Shown: positions 8,861 through 18,623, numbered from the stretch's first letter. The stretch: DNA of 43,979 nucleotides from Paenibacillus thalictri (GCF_004307995.1 NZ_SIRE01000046.1:1-43979), one strand, 5' to 3'. A program made the numbers and translations. The notes: a model not told the origin generated them from the sequence alone.

Positions 8861-9714
8861 CCGGCAAAAACGATCGGGTGTTTAACAGCATGGTTTACGT
8901 CATCCTCGCGTTCGTAGGACTGGCTGCCGTATTTCCGCTGATGTATGTGCTTTCGGTGTCGATTACGCCGATGAGCGAAGTGCTTCGCAATGGCGGATTT
9001 ATCGTGATTCCGAAGAAGATTACCTTTGAAGCTTATCAGCTGCTATTTTCCGAGTCTCGCATCCCTGCTGCATTTTCAGTGACGTTTACAATAACGGTAA
9101 TCGGCACCGTGCTGAATCTGGTGCTGACGATGCTGATGGCGTATCCGTTGAGCCGTAAGTTTTTGCCGGGAAGAAGTTTTTTTCTGCTGATCATTGTGTT
9201 TACGATGCTGTTTAACGGCGGATTGATCCCGACGTATTTGATTGTAAAGCAAACCGGACTGCTTAATACCGTATGGGCGATGATTATCCCCAGCGCAGTT
9301 TCTACTTTCAATCTGCTAATTATGAAAAGCTTTTATGAGAATATGCCGGCCGAACTGTTCGAGTCGGCACGTATAGACGGGGCGAAAGAAATGCGGATAT
9401 TGCTGCAGATTGCGGTTCCCTTATCGCTGCCGGTCATTTTGACGGTTGGGCTGTTTTATCTGGTCATGCATTGGAACGAATTTTTTCAAGCGATTATGTA
9501 TGTCGTTAATCAAAAGTTGTATCCGATACAAGTTGTTGTCCGCAGCATTTTGCTGCAATCGCAAAGCGCCACGGAACAAATTGAAAATCCGATTCCGACG
9601 GATGCGACCAGGATGGCCTCGGTTATTGTCGCTAGTCTTCCGGTTATCGTCATGTACCCGTTTATTCAGAAATATTTTACGCAGGGCATGATGATCGGTT
9701 CAATTAAAGGATAA
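8854..9714 (+). CDS. ABC sugar transporter permease, LplC/YtcP class
   Basis: A 286-residue inner-membrane permease and partner of the preceding gene. Six hydrophobic helices are visible, with the EAA motif ESARIDGAKEMRILLQIAVP near residue 185. The C-terminal FTQGMMIGSIKG is typical of this class. The start at ATG 8854 is supported by GGGGGGAAGG just upstream. The GTG at 8839 is in frame but has no ribosome site of its own. It overlaps the upstream stop, indicating coupled translation. Confidence 0.92.
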   Translation: MVTGKNDRVFNSMVYVILAFVGLAAVFPLMYVLSVSITPMSEVLRNGGFIVIPKKITFEAYQLLFSESRIPAAFSVTFTITVIGTVLNLVLTMLMAYPLSRKFLPGRSFFLLIIVFTMLFNGGLIPTYLIVKQTGLLNTVWAMIIPSAVSTFNLLIMKSFYENMPAELFESARIDGAKEMRILLQIAVPLSLPVILTVGLFYLVMHWNEFFQAIMYVVNQKLYPIQVVVRSILLQSQSATEQIENPIPTDATRMASVIVASLPVIVMYPFIQKYFTQGMMIGSIKG

Positions 9715-9787
9715 GAGCGGGGAAAGGCTGGAATTCGGCGCTGAACGCAGCAGCCATTTATTAATGACATTAAAGGGGAGAAATGAA

Positions 9788-11344
9788 ATGATGCAAAGAA
9801 AACGTGCGCTGGGTGCGGCTGTATCGGCAGTTGTTATGGCTTCGGCGGTGCTTGCAGGCTGTGGAAGCGGAAGCGGGAGCGCCGACAAAAACCAGCAGGC
9901 AGCCGGCAATGCGGCGGGAGGGGCGCCGACGAAGAAGGGCCCGATCAAGCTGGAAATGATGCTTAGTACAACAAGTAAGCTGCCGGAAGAAGACTATATC
10001 AAAAAGACGTTTGACCAAAAATTCAATACCGATATCCAGTTAACGGTCATTCCGGCGGTAGAAGAATTCAATAATCGGTTGAATGTCCGTCTTGCCTCGG
10101 GAGACTATCCGGATATTATGGTTTTGTCCGACCGGAATCAAGTCCAGCAGTATGCTTCCAAAGGGTTATTGCTGGATTTGACCCCCTATAAAGCAAAAAT
10201 GCAGGAGATCAGCAAATTCATCGGCGAAGATAACGTGAATGCCGGTATGATCGGCGGCAAATTGTTTGCGATCTCCAAGAAAGGCGGCATGCCGCAAAGC
10301 AATTACTGGATTCGCAAGGACTGGCTGGATCAACTGAAACTACCGGTCCCGACGACAACGGAGGAGCTGCTGGCCGTCGCAAAAGCGTTCACCGAGCAAG
10401 ACCCGGACGGGAACGGGAAAAAGGATACCTTCGGATTAACCGGCAGCAAACTCAACACGTTTCTCCCGCTGTTCGGCGCTTTCGGAGTAGGCTTGCCTAC
10501 CGGCCAGCTGGATCCGGTCGCCAAAGGTTCGTTGTATGTAAAAGGAGGAGCGCTGGTCGACTCGTTCCATGATGCGGGCATGAAGGAAGCGCTGACTTAC
10601 GTTAAGAAGTTTTTGGATGCGGGTGTAGTGGATCCGGATGTGTTCGCCAATACGAGCAACCAGCACGACAAGAAGGCTTTCCAAGGCAAAGCGGGCATTA
10701 TCTATACCGATTTCCCGCGGTTTACCAATGAACCGCAAATGAAGGAATGGAAAGATGTGAACCCGAAGGCTGAGTGGATTCAGCTCGCGCCTCCGAAAGG
10801 ACAAGCACAATATGCGGGAGCTTGGGATGTCAGCAAACCGGCCTTTGGCATGCTGGCATTTCCGAAGGTGATTGAGAAGGATATAGATAAGCTGGATAAA
10901 ATATTGGAGATTTTAAACTACACCTCAACAAAGGAAGGCTCGGAGCTGGTCGCATTCGGCGAGAAGGGCCGCCATTATAATCTGGAGGGCAATAAATTTA
11001 TTACGACGCCACTCAGAGCAAAAGAAATGTTCTGGCCGTATCAGTTGACCGGGCGGGATGAAATGCAGTACCTAATCAATGTCGGTTACCCGGAAGCGGA
11101 AGTGAAGAAGTCGAATGAAACGCCAAGGCTGAAGGCGCTGAATGGCTATGTGATTCTGCCGGACGGTTATGCCTCGACGGATGCGGAACGTTATATCGAA
11201 GAGGAGTTGGCGAAGTTTATTTACGGCAAACGGCCGATTGATGAATACGACGCCTTCCTGAAAACTTTGGACACGACATTTAAATATAAGGTTTATTTGG
11301 ATTCGGCGGCAAAGCAGCTCGGCGAGCTGGGGCTTGTTAAATAA
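9788..11344 (+). CDS. Extracellular solute-binding lipoprotein, LplA type
   Basis: About 518 residues and the substrate-capturing part of the importer. A lipoprotein signal peptide starts MMQRKRALG and ends at lipobox VLAGC (Cys 25), followed by a Gly/Ser/Ala-rich tether. The mature part has the family-1 binding-protein pattern (for example YPDIMVLSDRN), and a DPDGNGKKDTFG loop that resembles a calcium-binding segment of these proteins. The start follows AGGGGAG by about nine bases; an earlier in-frame ATG at 9764 lacks a site. A terminator hairpin follows the gene. The sugar recognised cannot be told from sequence; the neighbouring GH16 enzyme suggests a beta-glucan or related galactan fragment. 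Confidence 0.92.
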   Translation: MMQRKRALGAAVSAVVMASAVLAGCGSGSGSADKNQQAAGNAAGGAPTKKGPIKLEMMLSTTSKLPEEDYIKKTFDQKFNTDIQLTVIPAVEEFNNRLNVRLASGDYPDIMVLSDRNQVQQYASKGLLLDLTPYKAKMQEISKFIGEDNVNAGMIGGKLFAISKKGGMPQSNYWIRKDWLDQLKLPVPTTTEELLAVAKAFTEQDPDGNGKKDTFGLTGSKLNTFLPLFGAFGVGLPTGQLDPVAKGSLYVKGGALVDSFHDAGMKEALTYVKKFLDAGVVDPDVFANTSNQHDKKAFQGKAGIIYTDFPRFTNEPQMKEWKDVNPKAEWIQLAPPKGQAQYAGAWDVSKPAFGMLAFPKVIEKDIDKLDKILEILNYTSTKEGSELVAFGEKGRHYNLEGNKFITTPLRAKEMFWPYQLTGRDEMQYLINVGYPEAEVKKSNETPRLKALNGYVILPDGYASTDAERYIEEELAKFIYGKRPIDEYDAFLKTLDTTFKYKVYLDSAAKQLGELGLVK

Positions 11345-11385
11345 CGCAGGGGATAGGCCCTGCAATGTAAACTGAATCATCCAAG

Positions 11386-11428
11386 CAAGCCGCTTCGAGC
11401 CTATGCCGCATCCGGGCGGCTTGTTTTC
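11386..11428 (+). terminator. Terminator after the solute-binding protein gene
   Basis: CAAGCCGC and GCGGCTTG form an 8-bp stem around a ~22-nt loop, followed by TTTT. It separates the importer genes from the GH16 gene. Confidence 0.65.
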
Positions 11429-11473
11429 AATGAAGTGGATGTATCCCATTTTCCAAGAAAGAGGGATTTCTAT

Positions 11474-13801
11474 ATGTATAAATGGCCAGTTGGAAAACTA
11501 ACGTGAATTACCATTATGGTGGTACTTCTGTCGCTTGCTCCTTATGCCGATCTGCGGGGCACCGTTAACGTTGCCCATGCCTCCGATATTACCGTAGACA
11601 ACGGAGCGACTGAATACAGCGAGCGGGAAGGCACATGGTCAACCGTAAGTGCGATCGGCAATGGAGGCACCGATGTGCGCAGATCGAATACGGCCGGTGC
11701 CGGAGTAATGTATTGGCTGCCTGCGGGAGCGGATTCCGGATATTATACGGTGCAAATTTATAAAGTAGTTACTGCCGACGGGGACCCGAACGCCGTCATT
11801 GGCGTCAGGCATAAGGACGGTGCGGAAAGCTTTACCCAGGACTGGACGTCCGGCGCCTCCGAATGGATTACGCTAGGTACCTACTATTTTACACCGGGGA
11901 ATGCAGACACTTGCATTTCATTGGTACGCGGCAAAAGATTCGGCGGTTCTGGCTACGTAACGGCCGATGCAGTCAAATTCATACCTGCGCCGACCTATAC
12001 GCCCGCTCCGCCGCCTGCGTTTGATGCCGGTGCACCGACGCCACCTGCGTTTTTGCCTAGCGGATACACGTTAGCGTTTATGGACGACTTCAACGGCTCC
12101 AGTCTGGATTCGGCTAAATGGGACACCTACGACATCACTTCCGCGAACGGGGCGTACAGGCCGGAGAACGTTACGGTATCCGGGGGCAATCTCCAAATCG
12201 CAATGAAAAAAGAAACATACGGCGGTAAAAGTTACACCTCAGGAGGTGTGCTCTCCAAGCCGTCCTTCGGATACGGCTATTACGAAGCCCGATTGAAATT
12301 CAGCGGAAGCGGCTCGGGCTGGCACCAATCATTCTGGTTGTATACGTATTTGGGAGTGCGGGCATCCACCCCGGACAATTACGGAGAGGTCGACATTATT
12401 GAAACCGATTCCAGCAATACTGGAAAGTATTCCACCAATTATCATGATTGGCATTGGTTATCGGCAGCGCATGACAACTATGGGGGCCAGCTTGTCACCA
12501 CCGATTCGTTGTCGAACAACTATCACACGTTTGGCGTGTGGTATACCGACAGTACGGTCAAGTTTTACTTGGACGGCGTGTACAAAAACGAGATTAATAT
12601 ATCAGCTTCGGTCAAAAGCAAGCTGAATATCATACTGAACGCCGTGCAGTATGAAACGATGAACGATGCCAACCTGCCGGGCTATTACAATGTCGACTGG
12701 GTCAGATACTTTGCCGCGCCGGCTTCCGCATCCAATCCGCAGCCGACAGGAAACACCTTATTCAGCGACGATTTTGAGAGCGGCAGCTACAGCAACTGGA
12801 CGTCGGGAGCGGGAACATGGTCGGTTGGCACGGACGGAACGAAGGTGCTGAGCCAGACGGACAGCGGTACATCGGGCCGGGCGTTTGCGGGAAATGCAGC
12901 GTGGACCGATTACACTGTCGAAGCGCGGGTCAAGGCAAACGAGCTGCCGGTTAACTCGGCGTCGGGCATATTGGCGAGGGCGACGGCGGATTATAACAAT
13001 TACTACTGGTTGCGGCTGCACCAATCAGGCAAAGTGCAGCTTTACAAAAAAGTGAGCGGCGGCACGCCGGTATTGCTTCAAGAAACGGCTCAGTCTGTTG
13101 GTGCAGGTACATGGAATACGCTGAAGCTGGTGGTCAAAGGCAGCGCCATTACCGGTTACGTAAACGGCGTGCAGAAAATAGCGGCAACGGATAGCGGTTT
13201 AACTAGCGGCTTGGCCGGAGTCAGCTCATATCAGCAATCGTTTAGCGTCGACGATGTGAGAGTGGCGTCAATTCCTCTGTTCAGCGACGATTTTGAGAGC
13301 GGCGGCTACAGCAATTGGACGTCGGGAGCGGGAACATGGTCGGTTGGCACGGACGGGACGAAGGTGCTGAGCCAGACGGATACAGGCACGTCGGGGCGTA
13401 TCTTTGCAGGAAATGCAGCGTGGAGCGATTACACTGTCGAAGCGCGGGTCAAGGCAAATGAGCTGCCGGTTAACTCTGCGTCGGGCATATTGGCGAGGGC
13501 GACGGCGGATTATAACAATTACTACTGGCTGCGGCTGCACCAATCAGGCAAAGTTCAGCTTTACAAGAAGGTAAGCGGCGGCACGCCGGTGTTGCTTCAA
13601 GAAACGGCGCAGTCTGTTGGTGCAGGTACGTGGAATACGCTGAAGCTGGCGGTTAACGGCAGCGCCATTACCGGTTACGTGAACGGCGTGCAGAAAATAG
13701 CGGTAACGGACAGCAGCTTGACCGGCGGTTTGATCGGCGTAAGCTCGTACCAGCAATCGTTTAGCGTCGACGATGTAACGGTTGGACGGATTGGTTCGTA
13801 G
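11474..13801 (+). pseudogene. Secreted GH16 glycosidase with golvesin-like and duplicated C-terminal domains; stop codon in signal peptide
   Basis: The original start appears to be ATG 11474, about nine bases after AGAGGG. It reads MYKWPVGKLT, then TGA at 11504-11506, then in the same frame ITIMVVLLSLAPYADLRG, then TVNVAHA-S. Together these make a normal signal peptide cut after AHA. The stop separates the basic n-region from the hydrophobic core. Restart at ATG 11516 would make a protein with no positive n-region. The rest is open: a golvesin/xanthan-lyase-like domain (up to ~residue 180), a Pro-rich linker and a GH16 jelly roll with catalytic E305, D307 and E310 in GEVDIIETD. Two ~173-residue repeats follow that look like concanavalin-type carbohydrate-binding units. 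It would hydrolyse beta-1,3/1,4 glucans or galactans outside the cell. Confidence 0.85.
12761..13790 (+). repeat. Tandem duplication of a ~519-bp module within the GH16 gene
   Basis: Two copies, 12761-13279 and 13280-13790, both begin TTCAGCGACGATTTTGAGAG and stay in register at a 519-bp offset (173 residues). They differ by scattered substitutions only. The module starts at FSDDFESG and ends near SVDDV, and resembles a LamG/concanavalin-like domain. Confidence 0.92.
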
Positions 13802-13825
13802 CATTAAGCAATTGTCCGGACCTTA

Positions 13826-13878
13826 AAGACTTCATCCCTTCGGCACCCCAATGAGAGCCGGAGCGGGTGGAGTCTTTT
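13826..13878 (+). terminator. Terminator after the GH16 gene
   Basis: AAAGACT pairs with AGTCTTT across a GC-rich internal region that can pair further, followed by a T-run. The rest of the 13802-14123 gap holds AT-rich sequence from about 13990 that probably contains the ppc promoter, but no convincing -35/-10 pair was picked. Confidence 0.65.
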
Positions 13879-14123
13879 TATGCCCGTGTTAACGTTAGCC
13901 GGATGTCTTTGCCGCGATTAAACGCCTCTTATCCTCCGCGAATAACACGTCCCCCCTCCCATGCGAGCTTCATAGAATTGTCTGTATTTGGCACTTAGAC
14001 TTGTGAAAGTTTTATGAAAAAAAGCTATATACGAGAGTAGTGTTGTGATAAAATATTCATTATGATTTATCGGAGATCATACTGCTAACAGAAAGAGCTC
14101 ACACAAAAGGATGGGGAATTCGA

Positions 14124-16913
14124 ATGACAGAGGCAACAAGCCTGAGTATGAAAAATTCGACGAATAACCTGCTCCGCCGGGATGTCCGGTTTCTGGGACA
14201 TATTCTGGGGGAGGTTCTTGTGCATCAGGGCGGCAACGAGCTGCTCTCAGTCGTCGAAAACATAAGGGAAATGAGCAAGTCCGTCAGGACCCATTTTACG
14301 GCGGAGGCATTTGATGAGTTTAAGCAAACAATCAGCAGTTTGGAGCCTGGGGTTCGTCACCAGGTTATTCGAGCGTTCGCTGTGTACTTCCAACTTGTCA
14401 ACATCGCCGAACAAAATCAGCGGATTCGCAGAAAACGCGACTACGAGAGAACTTCCGGCGAGCAAGTGCAGCCGGGTTCGATTGAAGCGGTTGTTCGCGA
14501 ACTGAAAACGAAAAATGTACCGGCAGCGGAAGTAGAGCCGATCCTGCAAGGTATTTCTCTAGAGCTGGTCATGACGGCTCACCCGACGGAAGCGACCCGC
14601 AGAGCGGTGCTCGATATCCACCAGCGCATCGCCAAAGATGTCATGGAATTGGACAACCCGAACTTGACTAACCGGGAAAGAGAACAGCTTCGCCAGAAGC
14701 TGTTGACGGAAGTCATTACGTTGTGGCAAACCGATGAGCTGCGCGACCGCAAGCCGACGGTTATTGATGAAGTGCGCAACGGATTGTATTATTTGGATGA
14801 GACTTTGTTTGACGTAATTCCGGATGTGTACCTGGAGCTGGAACAATGCTTGAACAAATATTATCCAGAAGGCCAATGGAATGTGCCTTCATTCCTGAGA
14901 TTCGGCTCGTGGATCGGCGGAGACCGCGACGGCAATCCTTCGGTCACTTCGCGAGTCACTTGGGAAACGCTGGGCTTGCACCGGCAGATGGCGATTCATA
15001 AATATACAGAACAGCTGCGTGAGCTGATGAACCATGTCAGCTTCAGCAAAAACATCGTGGAAGTTACTCCGGAACTGCTCGATTCAATTGCCCAGGACCG
15101 CGAGCGGGTAGAGCTTAAATCCGAAGAAATATGGCGCAATGAAAACGAGCCGTATCGGATTAAGACAACCTACATGATCGAGAAAATTCAGAATGCCAGT
15201 AAATCAAATGTATCTGCCGATAAAAAATATAACAGCCCGGAAGAATTCGCGGCTGATTTAAGGCTGGTTGAGCGGAGCTTGCGCAACCATTACGCGGACT
15301 TCGTAGCCGATATGTATATCAAAAAGCTGATTCGCCAAGTTGAATTGTTCGGTTTCCACCTTGCCGCTTTGGATATCCGCCAGCACAGCAAGGAGCACGA
15401 GAACGCCATGGCGGAAGTGCTTGCGAAGATGGATATCACACAGGGATACGCTCAGCTTTCCGAGGACGAGAAGATTGCTCTGCTGACGTCCATCTTGAAC
15501 GATCCGCGGCCGATTACATCGATGTATCATGAATACACCGAATTGACGCAGGAATGTCTGGATGTGTATAAGGTCGTGCGCAAGGCGCAAGGCGAGTTCG
15601 GACGCAACTGTATTCGCAGCTATTTGATCAGTATGACGCAAGGCGCAAGCGATTTGCTTGAGGTGCTTGTATTCGCCAAGGAAGCCGGTTTGTACCGTCA
15701 CGAGGCGGATGGAAGCATCACTTGTACGCTGCAGTCCGTGCCGCTGTTCGAAACGATTGACGATCTGCATGCGGCGCCGGAAATTATGGCGACCCTCTTT
15801 AAAATCCCGGCTTACCGCAACAGCTTGAAAAGCACCGACGATCTTCAGGAAATTATGTTGGGTTACTCGGACAGCAACAAGGACGGCGGCGTGATTACCG
15901 CCAACTGGGAGCTGCGTGTCGCGCTGCAGAGCATCACGGCTGCCGCTAACCCGTTTGGCATCAAGCTGAAGTTTTTCCATGGCCGCGGCGGGGCGCTTGG
16001 CCGTGGCGGCATGCCGCTGAACCGCAGTATTCTAGCCCAGCCGGCCGAAACGATCGGGGGCGGCATCAAAATTACCGAGCAGGGCGAAGTGCTTTCCTCC
16101 CGTTATTCGATGAAAAGCATTGCCTACCGGAGCTTGGAGCAGGCAACTTCCGCATTGATTACTGCGGCGATGGCCGTCAAGCATCCGCAAACGAATCCCG
16201 CTGAATCGAAATGGGAAGAAATTATGAAAGACATTTCGGAAAAAGCGCAAACCAAATATCAAGACCTGATTTTCCGCGATCCGGACTTCCTTACGTTCTT
16301 TAAGGAATCTACCCCGCTGCCGGAAATCGGCGAGCTGAATATCGGTTCCCGTCCTTCGAAGCGGAAGAATAGCGACCGCTTTGAGGATCTGCGTGCGATT
16401 CCATGGGTATTCGCCTGGACGCAAAGCCGTTATTTGCTGCCGGCATGGTATGCATCAGGCAGCGGCTTGTACAGCTTCTACCAAGGGCGCGAAGAAAACT
16501 TGCAGGTGATGCAGGACATGTACCGTAATTGGGGATTCTTCCAATCGCTGGTCGATAACCTGCAGATGGCGCTTGCGAAAGCCGATTTGCTGATCGCTGA
16601 AGAATACAGCGGCATGATGAAGGACCAAGCGGTTGCCAAGCGTATTTTTGGGCTGATTCGTGAAGAATATGAAAAGACCTCGGATCTGATTCTGAAAATT
16701 ACCGGACAACAGGAAATTTTGGACAATGTACCGGTCATTCAAGAATCGATCCGCTTGAGAAATCCGTACGTCGATCCGCTTAGCTACTTGCAAGTGCAGC
16801 TTCTGGCAGAACTGAGAGAGCTGCGGGAACGGAACGATGATGATGCCGTGTTAATCCGGGAAGTGCTGCTGACCATCAACGGCATTGCCGCAGGACTCCG
16901 GAATACAGGCTGA
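14124..16913 (+). CDS. ppc: Phosphoenolpyruvate carboxylase
   Basis: Anaplerotic cytoplasmic enzyme: PEP + bicarbonate gives oxaloacetate + phosphate. At 929 residues it has the usual length. Visible family signatures are MTAHPTEATRR with the catalytic His near residue 153, GGDRDGNP, YSDSNKDGG, and the glycine-rich loop FHGRGGALGRGG near residue 615-627. The C-terminus ends in the conserved RNTG. It starts at ATG 14124 after AAGGATGGGG. The gene stands alone between terminator-like structures. The serine of the more usual GRGGSVGRGG loop is Ala-Leu here, a modest variation. Confidence 0.97.
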   Translation: MTEATSLSMKNSTNNLLRRDVRFLGHILGEVLVHQGGNELLSVVENIREMSKSVRTHFTAEAFDEFKQTISSLEPGVRHQVIRAFAVYFQLVNIAEQNQRIRRKRDYERTSGEQVQPGSIEAVVRELKTKNVPAAEVEPILQGISLELVMTAHPTEATRRAVLDIHQRIAKDVMELDNPNLTNREREQLRQKLLTEVITLWQTDELRDRKPTVIDEVRNGLYYLDETLFDVIPDVYLELEQCLNKYYPEGQWNVPSFLRFGSWIGGDRDGNPSVTSRVTWETLGLHRQMAIHKYTEQLRELMNHVSFSKNIVEVTPELLDSIAQDRERVELKSEEIWRNENEPYRIKTTYMIEKIQNASKSNVSADKKYNSPEEFAADLRLVERSLRNHYADFVADMYIKKLIRQVELFGFHLAALDIRQHSKEHENAMAEVLAKMDITQGYAQLSEDEKIALLTSILNDPRPITSMYHEYTELTQECLDVYKVVRKAQGEFGRNCIRSYLISMTQGASDLLEVLVFAKEAGLYRHEADGSITCTLQSVPLFETIDDLHAAPEIMATLFKIPAYRNSLKSTDDLQEIMLGYSDSNKDGGVITANWELRVALQSITAAANPFGIKLKFFHGRGGALGRGGMPLNRSILAQPAETIGGGIKITEQGEVLSSRYSMKSIAYRSLEQATSALITAAMAVKHPQTNPAESKWEEIMKDISEKAQTKYQDLIFRDPDFLTFFKESTPLPEIGELNIGSRPSKRKNSDRFEDLRAIPWVFAWTQSRYLLPAWYASGSGLYSFYQGREENLQVMQDMYRNWGFFQSLVDNLQMALAKADLLIAEEYSGMMKDQAVAKRIFGLIREEYEKTSDLILKITGQQEILDNVPVIQESIRLRNPYVDPLSYLQVQLLAELRELRERNDDDAVLIREVLLTINGIAAGLRNTG

Positions 16914-16943
16914 TCCAAGCGATAAGTGAATAAGCAGCACGGG

Positions 16944-16979
16944 AGTGCCGGGAGCCTAACTACAGGGCGACCGGCATTT
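16944..16979 (+). terminator. Possible terminator after ppc
   Basis: TGCCGG and CCGGCA form a short GC stem over a ~19-nt loop, followed by only a weak T stretch. It is correctly placed 30 bases past the ppc stop, but weak as an intrinsic terminator. Confidence 0.35.
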
Positions 16980-17134
16980 CGCGTAAGTGGGGGGTAGTTC
17001 CATTCGCCGCAGGAATGAACATGTTTCTATTTTTTGCGGGAAAAATACATACAGACTTACATCTTGTGATAAAATCAATCATTATGGTTACACCTTCAGT
17101 GCCGGTGCTGATCTGAACATATCCTCCTATTTGA

Positions 17135-17332
17135 GCGGGGGACGGATCGCTAGCATTCATGCTCGGTAAGGTGGAACCGCCGGCAGCGGTTATCACTGCT
17201 TTTTTCATATTGGGAGAGACTGTACATGGTGTGCAGTGGTTTGGTATGCTGGTGGTATTGGCCGGAATTTCCATATCCGAAATACGGGGGAAACGATCCC
17301 GGATGGATGAGGAGCGGGAGGAATACGGGTGA
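17135..17332 (+). pseudogene. C-terminal remnant of an EamA/DMT-family transporter
   Basis: An open stretch of 65 codons with no start of its own reads LGKVEPPAAVITAFFILGET, then VHGVQWFGMLVVLAGISISE. It resembles the last two helices of EamA drug/metabolite transporters (lEPxxAxxxaxxxLGE, then G..lvlaGi). An in-frame TGA at 17132-17134 and frame breaks further upstream show the gene is decayed. Its stop codon overlaps the GTG start of sigW (GTGA), so the relic and sigW may once have been an operon. The region from 16980 to 17134 shows no other gene. Confidence 0.6.
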
Positions 17333-17907
17333 TTCAAATAGATACGCGGCTCGCCAAGCTGGCTAGAGACGGCGACCGCGGCGCATTTGCGCAATTGGTT
17401 GATATGTATAAGGATAAAATATATCATCTTGCTTATCGGATGATGAGCAACAAGCAGGAGGCGGAAGACGTCGTGCAAGAGACGTTCTTGCGGGTGTTTA
17501 CGAATTTGGAGCGTTATGACGATCAGCAGAAGTTTTCCACATGGATTTACCGGATTGCGACCAATTTGTGTATCGACCGGCTGCGCAAACGGAAAGCCAC
17601 TTATTCGCTGGATGCGGAGACGAACGAAAGCGAAGGAACCGACTTCTATTCTTTTATGCCAAGCAACGAAGATACGCCAGAGAAGCAATTGATTTTGTCG
17701 GAGACGCAGCAGCAAATCCGCGAATCGATTGACGAGCTGCCGGAGAAATATAAATCCATTGTGATCTTAAGATATTTGCAGGATATGTCTTTGCAGGAAA
17801 TCAGCGATGTATTGACGATGCCAATCACAACGATTAAGACGAGGCTGCACCGCGGCAGGGAATTTCTACGGAAGAAATTGGAGCAATCTTTTGGGCCGTC
17901 ATCGTAA
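17329..17907 (+). CDS. sigW: ECF RNA polymerase sigma factor SigW
   Basis: A 192-residue extracytoplasmic-function sigma factor. Region 2 spans about residues 20-90, with MSNKQEAEDVVQETFLRVF and the WIYRIATNLCIDRLRKR core-binding/-10 segment. Region 4 (about 130-185) has LPEKYKSIVILRYLQDMSLQ and the HTH TTIKTRLHRGREFLRKKL that reads the -35. It starts with GTG at 17329, after GGGAGG. The anti-sigma gene follows, then the c-di-AMP and amino-sugar genes, the order seen around B. subtilis sigW-rsiW-ybbP-ybbR-glmM-glmS. In that family it governs the cell-envelope stress response. Confidence 0.93.
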   Translation: MIQIDTRLAKLARDGDRGAFAQLVDMYKDKIYHLAYRMMSNKQEAEDVVQETFLRVFTNLERYDDQQKFSTWIYRIATNLCIDRLRKRKATYSLDAETNESEGTDFYSFMPSNEDTPEKQLILSETQQQIRESIDELPEKYKSIVILRYLQDMSLQEISDVLTMPITTIKTRLHRGREFLRKKLEQSFGPSS

Positions 17908-17915
17908 ACGATTTT

Positions 17916-17941
17916 TGAAACATAATCTGTTCTATTACGTA
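17916..17941 (+). promoter_or_regulatory. SigW-type promoter (TGAAAC-N16-CGTA)
   Basis: TGAAAC at 17916-17921 and CGTA at 17938-17941 are separated by exactly 16 nt, matching the known SigW consensus. It lies between sigW and the anti-sigma gene, so it would drive the anti-sigma and downstream genes rather than sigW itself. Confidence 0.65.
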
Positions 17942-17986
17942 TCGTATAACACGTGAACAATGGAATCGAGAAAGGAGCGGCTCGTT

Positions 17987-18598
17987 ATGGAATGCAGTAG
18001 CGCCCTCCCTTTGATACATGAGTATCTGGACGGGGATTTAGCGGGGGAACAGGCGGCTGAGTTGAAACGGCATCTGCTCGTATGTCCTTCCTGCAATGCA
18101 ATGCTCCGGCAGTTTGAAATGACAGAGGCGATGGTAAAAGCAGGACCGCCCGTGAAGGCGCCTGACGATTTGAAAGACAGGATTATGCTGGCATTGCCGC
18201 CTATTAAAGATAAACGTACCTGGCTGCAGTGGGTACGCCGCCATCCGGCCGTATCGGTCGCCGCGGTGTTTGTGCTTGTGATGATGAGCAGCTACGTATC
18301 GCTCTGGAACGAGGATCATGAGCTTGTTGTCAAAGGCAACGCCGCGGATTTGGAGCAGGTCGTCATTAAAGGGGATACGGTGTATGTGCCGCAAGGGCAT
18401 AAGCTGGCGGGGAATTTGACGGTGCAGCACGGCAAGATGCAGGTGGACGGAGAAATCGACGGAAATGTGGTTGTGATTGACGGTTCGATGAACCTGGCAT
18501 CGACGGCGCATATTTCCGGCCAAGTGACCAAAGTGGATGAGGCGTTTGAGTGGATGTGGTTTAAATTCAATGAATTTTTCTCTCAAATATCCAAATAA
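17987..18598 (+). CDS. rsiW: Anti-sigma-W factor with zinc-finger domain
   Basis: About 203 residues. The N-terminal ZAS domain MECSSALPLIHEYLDGDL ... HLLVCPSC (H-x3-C-x2-C) binds the sigma factor inside the cell. One transmembrane helix follows (about residues 85-105, AVSVAAVFVLVMMSSYVSLW). The extracellular tail has a repetitive GDTVYVPQGH ... DGEIDGNVVVIDGSMNLAST pattern resembling a short bactofilin-like beta helix. ATG 17987 is preferred: AAAGGAG is well placed, and relatives begin with a short M-x-C sequence. An in-frame ATG at 17960 is less likely. In the known pathway, proteolysis of this protein under envelope stress releases SigW. Confidence 0.9.
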   Translation: MECSSALPLIHEYLDGDLAGEQAAELKRHLLVCPSCNAMLRQFEMTEAMVKAGPPVKAPDDLKDRIMLALPPIKDKRTWLQWVRRHPAVSVAAVFVLVMMSSYVSLWNEDHELVVKGNAADLEQVVIKGDTVYVPQGHKLAGNLTVQHGKMQVDGEIDGNVVVIDGSMNLASTAHISGQVTKVDEAFEWMWFKFNEFFSQISK

Positions 18599-18623
18599 TA
18601 TAGGTCATGGGTACCTTTTTCTA

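Noticed and set aside
15258..15980. 240-codon minus-strand open frame inside ppc
   Set aside because: It is entirely antisense to the highly conserved PEP carboxylase core and shows no protein-family signature.
16960..17715. 251-codon minus-strand open frame
   Set aside because: It lies opposite sigW and a transporter relic whose plus-strand frames have clear family motifs; the minus-strand product has low-complexity content and no ribosome site seen.
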